Positions 25,702 to 34,568 of a stretch of DNA of 64,000 nt are shown one piece after another (position 1 is the stretch's first letter; each line of letters begins with the position of its first letter). Position numbers and translations under genes: made by a program. This stretch comes from Streptomyces sp. NBC_01571. GTDB taxonomy: Bacteria; Actinomycetota; Actinomycetes; Streptomycetales; Streptomycetaceae. The DNA lies in NCBI RefSeq assembly GCF_026339875.1, contig NZ_JAPEPZ010000001.1:9238001-9302000 (forward strand), written 5' to 3'. The notes beneath the pieces are model-generated. The model was not told the DNA's origin. It ran no database searches and saw only the letters and a list, made by a program, of their open reading frames with translations.

Positions 25702-26162
25702 GCGGGCCTCGGACCCGGGACCTGATCGACCCCGTCGCGGGGGACCCTCCCGGCCCGCCGCCGGGTGGCGGCTCGACCCCCGCTTTCGGGTGACCCCACA
25801 GCCTGTCGTCGGCGACGCTCCGTACGAGGTGTCCGACCATCGCAGTCGACCGGGGCCCTGCCGCCCGTACCGTCGCCGCCGGGAGTCCGTCATGCGCATC
25901 CCCGCCCGGCGACCGGAGATCCCCTTCACCTGGACGGGCGACCCAGGGCGTCGCGGATCGGCGGGGCGCTGCGCCTCTCCGGACCGGCGAGGGCAGGGGC
26001 ACCGGACAGGCCCCGTCACTGGAACGGACGGTCATCACATCCCATCGCGGCCGGAGGGGTGGTACCAAGAGACCTGATAGTCGAATTAAAGGCTTTCATC
26101 CCCAAAAGGGGTTTCGTTCCCCCAGGGGATCTCATCCCTCACCTCCCCGAGGAGGCGGTCCC
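25702..26162. other. Leader/promoter region of the hydrogenase operon
   Basis: 461 bp before hhyS. The first part has GC-rich small hairpins only. From about 26075 the sequence becomes AT-rich (gtcgaattaaaggctttcat) and is followed by the paired hairpins described separately and a ribosome binding site (gaggaggc, 26149-26156). The promoter is expected here but no consensus could be fixed. Confidence 0.45.
26098..26130. promoter_or_regulatory. Paired small hairpins in the hydrogenase leader
   Basis: Two adjacent dyads, cccc-aaaa-gggg (26100-26111) and ccccc-a-gggg (26119-26128), are also framed by an outer atcccc / ggggat pair. They lie 33-65 bp before the hhyS start, between an AT-rich patch and the ribosome binding site, so they could be an operator or a 5'-UTR structure. 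No regulator is known for them. Confidence 0.3.
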
Positions 26163-27251
<1,089 letters not shown>

Positions 27252-27339
27252 TCCCCCGCCCCACCTGAGACGCACGCACCCCCACCACCCCGGCCACCCC
27301 TCCCGGACCACCCGCGCGAAGAAGGGCACGACACAGACG

Positions 27340-29124
27340 ATGGCACCGAAGACGAAGGCGGCCGGCGACGGTAGCGGCCTGATGGAGATGGCCTGGGACC
27401 CGATCACCCGGATCGTGGGCAGCCTGGGCATCCACACGAAGATCGACTTCAAGCAGAAGCGGGTCGCGGAGTGCTACAGCACCTCGTCCGTCTTCCGCGG
27501 GTACAGCGTGTTCATGCGGGGCAAGGACCCCCGCGACGCGCACTTCATCACCAGCCGCATCTGCGGGATCTGCGGCGACAACCATGCCACCTGTTCGGTG
27601 TACGCGCAGAACATGGCGTACGGCGTGAAGCCCCCGCACCTCGGTGAGTGGATCATCAACCTCGGCGAGTCCGCCGAGTACATGTTCGACCACAACATCT
27701 TCCAGGAGAACCTGGTCGGGGTCGACTACTGCGAGAAGATGGTCAGGGAGACCAACCCCGGTGTCCTCGAACTCGCCGAGCGCACCGAGGCACCGCACGC
27801 CGGGGAGCACGGCTACCGCACCATCGCCGACATCATGCGCTCCCTGAACCCCCTCGAGGGCGAGTTCTACCGCGAGGCACTCCAGGTGAGCCGGTACACC
27901 CGCGAGATGTTCTGCCTCATGGAGGGGCGCCATGTGCACCCCTCCACGCTCTACCCGGGCGGCGTCGGCACCATCGCCTCCGTACAGCTCTTCACGGACT
28001 ACCTCAGCCGGCTGATGCGCTACGTGGAGTTCATGAAGCGCGTCGTCCCCCTGCACGACGACCTCTTCGACTTCTTCTACGAGGCCCTGCCCGGGTACGA
28101 GGAAGTAGGACGCCGGCGCGTGCTGCTCGGCTGCTGGGGCGCGCTCAACGACCCCGAGTACTGCGACTTCACCTACGCCAACATGACGGACTGGGGCCGG
28201 CGGATGTTCGTCACGCCCGGCATCGTCGTCGACGGCAAACTCGTCACCAACGACCTCACCGAGATCAACCTCGGCATCCGCATCCTGCTGGGCAGTTCCT
28301 ACTACGAGGACTGGCAGGGCCAGGAGCAGTTCGTCACCCACGACCCGCTCGGCAACCCGGTCGACCCGCGGCACCCGTGGAACCAGCACACCATCCCGGC
28401 CCCGCAGAAGCGGAACTTCGACGACAAGTACAGCTGGGTCATGTCGCCCCGCTGGTTCGACGGCAAGGACCACCTCGCCCTGGACACCGGCGGCGGCCCC
28501 ATCGCCCGACTGTGGTCCACCGCCCTGTCCGGACTCGTCGACACCGGCTACGTCAAGGCCACCGGGCACAGCGTCGTCATCAACCTGCCCCGCACGATGA
28601 CGAAGCCCGAGACCACCTTCGAGTGGAAGATCCCGCGCTGGAGCAACGCGCTGGAGCGCAACCGCGCCCGCACCTACTTCCAGGCCTACACCGCCGCCGT
28701 CGCGCTGCACTTCGCGGAGAAGGCCCTCGAGGAGGTACGCGCCGGACGCACCCAGACCTGGGAGAAGTTCGAGGTGCCCGACGAGAGCATCGGGGTCGGT
28801 TTCACCGAGGCGGTCCGCGGTGTCCTCTCCCACCACATGGTGATCCGCGACGGCAAGATCGCCAACTACCACCCGTACCCGCCCACCCCGTGGAACGCCA
28901 GCACCCGGGACACCTTCGGCACCCCAGGCCCCTACGAGGACGCCGTGCAGAACACCCCGATCTTCGAGGAGAACTCCCCGGAGAACTTCAAGGGCATCGA
29001 CATCATGCGCGCCGTCCGCAGCTTCGACCCCTGCCTGCCCTGCGGTGTCCACATGTACGTGGGCGGCGGCAAGACCGTACAGAAGATGCACATGCCCACC
29101 GGCCTGAGCGGACTGGGCGGATGA
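27340..29124 (+). CDS. hhyL: Group 1h [NiFe]-hydrogenase, large subunit
   Basis: A 594-residue catalytic subunit holding the NiFe(CN)2CO centre that splits H2. The four nickel ligands are visible: RICGICGDNHAT (C75, C78) and DPCLPCGVH (C565, C568, then H571). After His571 come 23 residues (MYVGGGKTVQKMHMPTGLSG then LGG) that should be removed by the maturation protease encoded downstream. The L1/L2 sequences fit the high-affinity, oxygen-tolerant group 1h type. Separated from hhyS by 88 bp; its stop overlaps the next start (ATGA), so translation is coupled. Group 1h enzymes support survival of spores and starving cells on trace H2. Confidence 0.95.
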   Translation: MAPKTKAAGDGSGLMEMAWDPITRIVGSLGIHTKIDFKQKRVAECYSTSSVFRGYSVFMRGKDPRDAHFITSRICGICGDNHATCSVYAQNMAYGVKPPHLGEWIINLGESAEYMFDHNIFQENLVGVDYCEKMVRETNPGVLELAERTEAPHAGEHGYRTIADIMRSLNPLEGEFYREALQVSRYTREMFCLMEGRHVHPSTLYPGGVGTIASVQLFTDYLSRLMRYVEFMKRVVPLHDDLFDFFYEALPGYEEVGRRRVLLGCWGALNDPEYCDFTYANMTDWGRRMFVTPGIVVDGKLVTNDLTEINLGIRILLGSSYYEDWQGQEQFVTHDPLGNPVDPRHPWNQHTIPAPQKRNFDDKYSWVMSPRWFDGKDHLALDTGGGPIARLWSTALSGLVDTGYVKATGHSVVINLPRTMTKPETTFEWKIPRWSNALERNRARTYFQAYTAAVALHFAEKALEEVRAGRTQTWEKFEVPDESIGVGFTEAVRGVLSHHMVIRDGKIANYHPYPPTPWNASTRDTFGTPGPYEDAVQNTPIFEENSPENFKGIDIMRAVRSFDPCLPCGVHMYVGGGKTVQKMHMPTGLSGLGG

Positions 29125-29723
29125 ACGCCGCGCGGGCGGCCGAGGCGCCGCACCCGGTGAACGCCACGCAGACCGGACTGCGGATCGAGGACGTGCTCGA
29201 CCGGCTCGCCGCCACCGGTGACCCGGCCGTCCGCGCGGCGGCCGAGGAGCTGGTGCAGGCCCTGATGGACTTCTACGGGGCCGGACTGGCCCGGGCGCTC
29301 CACCTGCTCTCCGCGCCCGCGAACCGTCGCGCCGACGCCGACCCGGTCGCGCCGCTGCTCGGCGACGAACTGGTCGCGAGCCTCCTCGTCCTGCACGACC
29401 TGCACCCAGAGGACCGGGCGACCCGTATCGCCCGCGCCCTCGACACCGTGCGGGAACACGAGCTGGCCGTCGTGGACTTCGACGAGACGACCGGAACCCT
29501 CAGGCTCCGGTCCGCCGAGGCGGCGGGCACGGGCTGCGGGTGCGCCGCGAACGGGACGACGGCGCGACAGGCCGCCGAGGACGCGCTCGCCTGCTTCGCG
29601 CCCGAGGTCACGGCCGTCGAGGTGGAGTCCGCCGGCACGCCGGGGGAGCCCCCGCTGCTGCAGATCGGCCTCGGCCCGGACCGCCGGGCCGCCGGCCGCC
29701 CGGCTCCGGCGAAGACCGCGTGA
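29121..29723 (+). CDS. NifU-like/unknown protein of the hhy operon
   Basis: A 200-residue soluble protein. The middle and C-terminal part resembles NifU-type scaffold domains: helices rich in Ala/Leu (about 20-110), then AAGTGCGCAANGTTARQAAEDALACFAPEVTAVEVES, where the C-G-C pair and a later Cys could bind Fe-S or zinc, although the canonical NifU CxxC is replaced. Starts with ATG overlapping the hhyL stop. Homologues accompany group 1h hydrogenases in other actinomycetes (from general knowledge of these operons), suggesting a role in assembling or wiring the Fe-S relay. The exact biochemical role is not known. Confidence 0.72.
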   Translation: MNAARAAEAPHPVNATQTGLRIEDVLDRLAATGDPAVRAAAEELVQALMDFYGAGLARALHLLSAPANRRADADPVAPLLGDELVASLLVLHDLHPEDRATRIARALDTVREHELAVVDFDETTGTLRLRSAEAAGTGCGCAANGTTARQAAEDALACFAPEVTAVEVESAGTPGEPPLLQIGLGPDRRAAGRPAPAKTA

Positions 29724-30379
29724 GCACGCCCACCGGCGCGGGCCCGGCCACCCGAGGACCGGGCCTGCGCAGGTTCCTGACCGGGCGTGGGCCGCGCCCG
29801 GAGCGGTGCGGACTGTGCGCGGTGGCGGTGGACGAGGCGCACCACCGCCACCTGGTCGACACCGAGAAGCGGGCCATCGTCTGCGCCTGCCTCCCCTGCG
29901 CCCTGCTCATGCAGCAGCCGGGCGCCGCCGCCGCGGGCCGCTTCCGCGCGGTACCGGACCGCTACCTCACCGACCCGGACCACCGTCTCGACGACGGTGC
30001 CTGGGAAGCGCTGCAGATCCCGGTCGGCGTCGCCTTCTTCTTCCGCAACGCGGCGCTCGACCGGCTGGTGGCCCTCTACCCGAGCCCGGCCGGGGCCACC
30101 GAGAGCGAGCTCGACCCCGCCGTCTGGAAGACCGTGCTGGGCGGCAGCCGCCTCGCCGAACTGCTCGAACCCGACGTGGAGGCGCTGCTGCTGCGCCGCG
30201 TCGACGGCCGCGTCGAGTGCGCCCTCGTGCCCATCGACATCTGCTACGAACTGGTCGGCCGGATGCGCCTGTTGTGGCAGGGCTTCGACGGCGGCGCGGA
30301 GGCCCGCGCCGCCCTGGACGCGTTCTTCGAGAGGGTCGGGGAACGCACCCGGGACGTGGGGGAGGAGAGCCGGCCGTGA
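29720..30379 (+). CDS. DUF5947 family protein of the hhy operon
   Basis: A 219-residue protein beginning with a GTG that overlaps the previous stop (GTGA). Residues about 27-65 hold a cysteine-rich knuckle, CGLC ... CACLPC with an intervening His-rich DEAHHRHLVD, suited to bind zinc or a small Fe-S cluster. The rest is alpha/beta without recognised catalytic motifs (VGVAFFFRNAALDRLVALYP, LLWQGFDGG). I place it in DUF5947, known mainly from hydrogenase operons. It is a candidate electron-transfer or assembly partner, by context only. Confidence 0.72.
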   Translation: MSTPTGAGPATRGPGLRRFLTGRGPRPERCGLCAVAVDEAHHRHLVDTEKRAIVCACLPCALLMQQPGAAAAGRFRAVPDRYLTDPDHRLDDGAWEALQIPVGVAFFFRNAALDRLVALYPSPAGATESELDPAVWKTVLGGSRLAELLEPDVEALLLRRVDGRVECALVPIDICYELVGRMRLLWQGFDGGAEARAALDAFFERVGERTRDVGEESRP

Positions 30380-31068
30380 CCGAGTTCTCGTTCACCTGCA
30401 CCGGCGTGCGCGCCGACCGGTTCGCCGCCGGACCGACCCTCGTCTTCCGGCTGCGTGTCACCGCCTCCGGCGACGAGCCGGTGCACGCCGTCGCGCTGCG
30501 CTGCCAGATCCGCATCGAGCCCGCCCGACGCGGCTACGAGCCCGCCGAGGCCGACGCGCTTGCCGACCTCTTCGGCGAGCGGTCCCGCTGGGGCAGCACC
30601 CTCCAGCCGGTGCAGTTCGCACAGGTGTCCGTCATGGTCCCCGCCTTCACCGGGGAGACCGAGACGGACCTCGTCGTGCCCTGCACCTACGACATGGACA
30701 TCGCCGCGACCCGCTACTTCGACGCCCTCACCGACGGCGAGGTACCGCTGCTGATGCTCTTCTCCGGCACCGCGTTCACCGGAACGGGCGGCTTCCGCGT
30801 CGAGCCCGTCCCGTGGGACCGCGAGGCCGTCTTCCGGATGCCCGTCGCCACCTGGCGGGAGATGGTCGAACAGCACTTCCCCGGCTGCGGCTGGATCCGG
30901 CTGCCCCACGACACCATGGACGCCCTGCTCGCCTTCCGCTCCCGCAGGGCGCTGCCGTCCTGGGAGGCCACCGTGCGGGCACTGCTCGACGAAGGCTCCG
31001 GCGCGGCTCCCGGCACGTCCCGGCCGGGGTCCACCCTCACCCGTATCACCGGAAGGACCGCTCCGTGA
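30376..31068 (+). CDS. DUF6084 family protein of the hhy operon
   Basis: A 230-residue, GTG-initiated protein whose start overlaps the upstream stop (GTGA). Sequence is beta-rich (FSFTCTGVRADRFAAGPTL, VHAVALRCQIRIEPARRGY, SVMVPAFTGETETDLVVPC), without signal peptide, membrane helix or cysteine cluster. It fits DUF6084, found in these operons and of unknown function. Translational coupling to its neighbours suggests a stoichiometric complex member or dedicated assembly factor rather than a free-standing enzyme. Confidence 0.7.
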   Translation: MTEFSFTCTGVRADRFAAGPTLVFRLRVTASGDEPVHAVALRCQIRIEPARRGYEPAEADALADLFGERSRWGSTLQPVQFAQVSVMVPAFTGETETDLVVPCTYDMDIAATRYFDALTDGEVPLLMLFSGTAFTGTGGFRVEPVPWDREAVFRMPVATWREMVEQHFPGCGWIRLPHDTMDALLAFRSRRALPSWEATVRALLDEGSGAAPGTSRPGSTLTRITGRTAP

Positions 31069-32495
31069 GCGTGACCACGTTCGCCCCGGAGACCGAGGCA
31101 CGTCTCGCCCTCGCCCGGCAGGTCGCCGACGCCGTCCTCTTCGAGGGCTATGTGCTGTACCCGTACCGGGCCTCCGCCGCCAAGAACCGGCTGCGCTGGC
31201 AGTTCGGGGTCCTCGTGCCGCCCACCTGGGGCGCCGCGACCGAGGAGCACGACTTCCAGCACACCGAGTGCCTGATGGAACCCAGGGCGGACGCCACCCT
31301 CGCGGTCGAGCTGCGCTTCCTGCGCGCCCGGCGGAGGACCGTCCAGCGGGCGCGCCCCGACGGCGGCTTCGACACGGTCCGCGAACTCCGTCTGGGGGAC
31401 CGGATCCTGGTCCCCTGGGACGAGGGAACCGAGGAACGCGTCGAGGCGGTCGTACGGGTCGACGAACTCCTCGGCGACGGCGTCACGATCCCCTTCGACC
31501 GCCCCGCCGCGGAGGACACCGAACCCGTCCTCGACGAGACCGGCCGCCCGGTGGGCCGCATGATCCGCCGCTACGAGGAGACCACGGGCGTCCTGCGACT
31601 GTCGGCCCGTGAACTCGACGGCCCCTACCGGGTGATGCGGCTGACCGCCGTCGTCGAGAACACCAGCACCTGGACACCCACGGACGGCGCGGCCGCCGAC
31701 CGGGACGCGGCGCTGCCCCGCTCCCTGGTGGCCGCCCACCTCCTCATGGGACTGAGCGCCGGGTCGTTCCTCTCCATGACGGATCCCCCCGAGTGGGCGA
31801 AGGGCGCGATCGCGGCCTGCCGCAACCTCCACACCTGGCCCGTCCTCGCGGGCGAACCCGGCCGCGCCGACGTGGTGCTCTCCTCGCCGATCATCCTGGA
31901 GGACCACCCGGCCATCGCCCCGGAGAGCCCCGGAGCCCTGTACGACGCCACCGAGATCGACGAGATCCTCGCGCTGCGCACCGCCGCCCTCACCGACGAG
32001 GAGAAGCGCGAGGCACGGGGTACCGACGAGCGGGCCGCCGCCGTGATCGACCTCGCGGACTCGATGCCCCCCGAGGTCCTGGAGCGACTGCACGGGGCCG
32101 TGCGCAGTCTGCGCGAGGTGACCGGATCGGCCCCCGCCCCCGCCGCGGACGGATTCCCCGACGAGTTCGGGGTACCGCGACCGGACACACCGTGGTGGGA
32201 CCCGGCGGGCGACGCCGGATTCGACCCCGGGCACGACCGGGTCGTCGTCGACGGACACTCCTTGGGCGCGGGCAGCCGGGTGCTGCTGCGGCCGGGCCTG
32301 CGGCGCACCGACGCCCAGGACCTGTTCCTGGCCGGGCGCACCGCCAGGGTCGAGGCCGTCCTGCACGACGTGGACGGCGGGGTGCACCTCGCGGTGACGG
32401 TCGAGGACGACCCGGGCGCCGACATCCGCCGCGAACAGGGCCGCTTCCTGTACTTCCAGCCGGACGAGGTCACCCCGCTGGAGGACGACGCATGA
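31065..32495 (+). CDS. Large unknown protein of the hhy operon (476 aa)
   Basis: A 476-residue soluble protein, GTG-initiated with a 4-bp overlap with the previous gene. It opens with a helix and YVLYPYRASAAKNRLRWQFGVL, contains HTECLMEP near residue 65, and ends with a small beta-rich module (about 385-476: HDRVVVDGHSLGAGSRVLLRP..., VTVEDDPGADIRREQGRFLYF). There is no known catalytic motif. It appears specific to the hydrogenase locus: flanked by overlapping genes on both sides and absent from textbook hyp systems. Function unknown; assembly or structural role is inferred from context. Confidence 0.7.
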   Translation: MSVTTFAPETEARLALARQVADAVLFEGYVLYPYRASAAKNRLRWQFGVLVPPTWGAATEEHDFQHTECLMEPRADATLAVELRFLRARRRTVQRARPDGGFDTVRELRLGDRILVPWDEGTEERVEAVVRVDELLGDGVTIPFDRPAAEDTEPVLDETGRPVGRMIRRYEETTGVLRLSARELDGPYRVMRLTAVVENTSTWTPTDGAAADRDAALPRSLVAAHLLMGLSAGSFLSMTDPPEWAKGAIAACRNLHTWPVLAGEPGRADVVLSSPIILEDHPAIAPESPGALYDATEIDEILALRTAALTDEEKREARGTDERAAAVIDLADSMPPEVLERLHGAVRSLREVTGSAPAPAADGFPDEFGVPRPDTPWWDPAGDAGFDPGHDRVVVDGHSLGAGSRVLLRPGLRRTDAQDLFLAGRTARVEAVLHDVDGGVHLAVTVEDDPGADIRREQGRFLYFQPDEVTPLEDDA

Positions 32496-33052
32496 GCGCC
32501 GCGCCGGACCGGCCCCGCACGCCGCTCGGCAGGGTCCTCGTCGCCGGCATCGGGAACATCTTCCTCGGCGACGACGGCTTCGGCGTCGAGACCGTGCGCG
32601 CCCTGACCGGGAGGCAACTGCCCGCACACGTCGAGGTCGTGGACATCGGCGTACGGGGAGTCCATCTCGCCTACCAGGTCCTCGACGGCTACGACACCCT
32701 GATCCTGGTCGACGCCACCGCGCGCGGCGAAGCACCCGGCACCCTCTACGTCATCGAGCACGACGCCGCCGAAGGGGACGCGCCGCCCGGTGCGGTCCTC
32801 GACGGGCACCGCATGACCCCCGACACCGTGCTCGCGCTGCTCGGGACCCTCTGCGCCGGAACCGGTGGCCGGCCGCCCCGGCGCACGCTGGTGCTCGGCT
32901 GCGAACCGGCCTCGGTGGAGGAGGGCATCGGCCTCAGCCCGCCGGTCTCCGCCGCCGTACCGGAGGCCGTCCGGCTGATCGAAGAGTTGCTGCGGGCCGA
33001 CGAGCCGGGAGAGTCCGCGCCGCGGGCCACGGTCGGCGAAGCCGCGAAGTGA
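32492..33052 (+). CDS. Hydrogenase maturation protease
   Basis: A 186-residue nickel-dependent endopeptidase of the HyaD/HybD/HoxM family that removes the C-terminal peptide of the large subunit after NiFe insertion. Motifs: VAGIGNIFLGDDGFGVETV (GN-x4-DDG-x-G, with the first acidic nickel ligand), LILVDATARG (second Asp) and LDGHRMTPDTVLALL (the His ligand). Its substrate is almost surely HhyL, encoded upstream in the same overlapping operon. The C-terminus has about 20 extra low-complexity residues. Confidence 0.93.
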   Translation: MSAAPDRPRTPLGRVLVAGIGNIFLGDDGFGVETVRALTGRQLPAHVEVVDIGVRGVHLAYQVLDGYDTLILVDATARGEAPGTLYVIEHDAAEGDAPPGAVLDGHRMTPDTVLALLGTLCAGTGGRPPRRTLVLGCEPASVEEGIGLSPPVSAAVPEAVRLIEELLRADEPGESAPRATVGEAAK

Positions 33053-33062
33053 GGAGAGAACC

Positions 33063-33167
33063 ATGATCAAGACCCTCGTCGGCGGCGTTGTCGCCGCCGT
33101 TGTCGCCGCCGTCCTCGTGCAGTCCCTGCCCGACATCAGGCGCTACCTGAGGATGCGCAGCATGTGA
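33063..33167 (+). CDS. 34-residue membrane microprotein (DUF6893-like)
   Basis: An ATG at 33063 preceded by gaggagag starts a 34-codon gene ending TGA at 33165-33167. The product is MIKTLVGGVVAAVVAAVLVQ then SLPDIRRYLRMRSM: a single transmembrane helix followed by a short basic tail, predicted N-out or N-in with the Arg-rich end in the cytoplasm. Codon usage is normal for the genome. It fits the DUF6893 family of small proteins. It lies 10 bp after the protease gene, inside the hydrogenase operon, so it may anchor or tether a hydrogenase component to the membrane; this is inference. Confidence 0.75.
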   Translation: MIKTLVGGVVAAVVAAVLVQSLPDIRRYLRMRSM

Positions 33168-33389
33168 GCCGGCGCCCGCCCGGCCGGATGGCCGAGGGGG
33201 CGCGTGAACGCGTACCGCGCTGTTGCGGCGAACGGCGTACCCGGCCGGGCGGCGACGGCGCGCCGGGCCGCCGCCCCCGGACGCCTCCCCTCTAATGAGG
33301 GCGGCGGACCCCCGCCCCACGGGTCGACCCACGGGACGGCCGACCGGGCGGCGGCCGGCCCGGACCGGCCCCTGCCAGGACGGAGACCG

Positions 33390-33785
33390 ATGCACGAGAT
33401 GTCCATCGCGCTGGCCGTGATCGGCCAGGTGGAAGAGGCGGCGGAACGGGCCGGCGGCGTCACGGCCGTGCGCTCGGTACGGCTCCAGGTGGGCGAACTC
33501 GCCGGCGTCGTGCCCGACTCCCTGTCCTTCTGCTTCGAACTGGCCTGCGCCGGAACCCTCCTCGAAGGCGCCGAACTGGTCACCGAGTCGGTGCCCGGAC
33601 GGGCCCGCTGCGCACCCTGCGCACACGAATGGGCCGTCGGCATGCCGCCCCTGCTGACCTGCCCGCGATGCGGCGGAGCCGGCACCGACCTGCCGGCGGG
33701 CCGCGAACTGCAGATCCTCAGCGTGCAGTGGGAGGACGGCCCCACGCACGCGCACCTCCGCGAACCGATCCCCGAGGAGCGCTGA
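33390..33785 (+). CDS. hypA: Hydrogenase nickel metallochaperone HypA
   Basis: A 131-residue nickel chaperone that works with HypB to load nickel into the hydrogenase large subunit. The N-terminal MHEMSIA motif provides the nickel-binding His2, and the zinc site is CAPC ... CPRC ([11 protein letters not shown], then CPRCGGAG). Length is slightly above the usual 115-120 residues, with a short extension at the C-terminus. It follows about 220 bp of non-coding sequence after the microprotein gene, so a secondary promoter for the hyp part may exist there. RBS ggag before the ATG. Confidence 0.95.
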   Translation: MHEMSIALAVIGQVEEAAERAGGVTAVRSVRLQVGELAGVVPDSLSFCFELACAGTLLEGAELVTESVPGRARCAPCAHEWAVGMPPLLTCPRCGGAGTDLPAGRELQILSVQWEDGPTHAHLREPIPEER

Positions 33786-33788
33786 ACC

Positions 33789-34568
33789 ATGTGCCGTGTG
33801 GTCGACCTGCAGCAGGCCGTACTCGCCAAGAACGACGAGAGCGCGCACACCCTGCGCGCCGAACTGGCCGCCCGCGGCACCACCGTCGTCAACCTGCTGT
33901 CCAGTCCCGGCAGCGGCAAGACCGCCCTGCTGGAACGCGAACTGGAGCTGGCCCGGCGGCGGTCCGTGCCGGTCGCCGCGCTCACCGCCGACCTCGCCAC
34001 CGAGAACGACGCGGTGCGGCTCGCACGCTCGGGCGTCCCGGTCAAGCAGGTCCTCACCGACGGGCTGTGCCACCTGGAGGCCGAGATGCTCCGCCGCCAC
34101 GTGGAGGGCTGGCTGCCCGACCGCACCCGGCTGCTGTTCGTGGAGAACGTCGGCAACCTCGTCTGTCCGGCCTCCTACGACCTGGGGGAGACCCTGCGTG
34201 TCGTGCTCGCCTCCGTCACGGAGGGCGAGGACAAACCCCTCAAGTACCCCACCGCCTTCGGCCTGGCCCACCTGGTCGTCGTCACCAAGACCGACATCGC
34301 CGAGGCCGTGGAGTTCGACGAGGCGGCGTTCCGCGCGAACGTCGAACGCGTCAACCCCGGCGTCGAGGTGCTGCTGACCTCGGTCCGCCGCGACCTCGGG
34401 ATCGGGACCCTGCTCGACCGGGCGCTGGCGGCCGCGGACGGCGCCCCCCTGCACGCCCCCGTCATGGCCCACCGCGCGGACGCCTCCCCGCACTCCGGCG
34501 CCGCTCCCCACACCCACGTCCACGAGCACCCCGACGGCACCGGCGCCATGGCGCACTCCCACTCGTGA
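33789..34568 (+). CDS. hypB: Hydrogenase nickel-incorporation GTPase HypB
   Basis: A 259-residue SIMIBI-class GTPase driving nickel delivery. Walker A is SSPGSGKT (residues 38-45), the metal site region is [16 protein letters not shown], and the specificity motif is VVTKTD. The N-terminal high-affinity CxxCGC nickel motif is absent; instead the C-terminal 35 residues are His-rich ([19 protein letters not shown], then AHSHS), an alternative nickel store at the opposite end of the protein. Three bases separate it from hypA; its stop overlaps hypF. Confidence 0.95.
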   Translation: MCRVVDLQQAVLAKNDESAHTLRAELAARGTTVVNLLSSPGSGKTALLERELELARRRSVPVAALTADLATENDAVRLARSGVPVKQVLTDGLCHLEAEMLRRHVEGWLPDRTRLLFVENVGNLVCPASYDLGETLRVVLASVTEGEDKPLKYPTAFGLAHLVVVTKTDIAEAVEFDEAAFRANVERVNPGVEVLLTSVRRDLGIGTLLDRALAAADGAPLHAPVMAHRADASPHSGAAPHTHVHEHPDGTGAMAHSHS

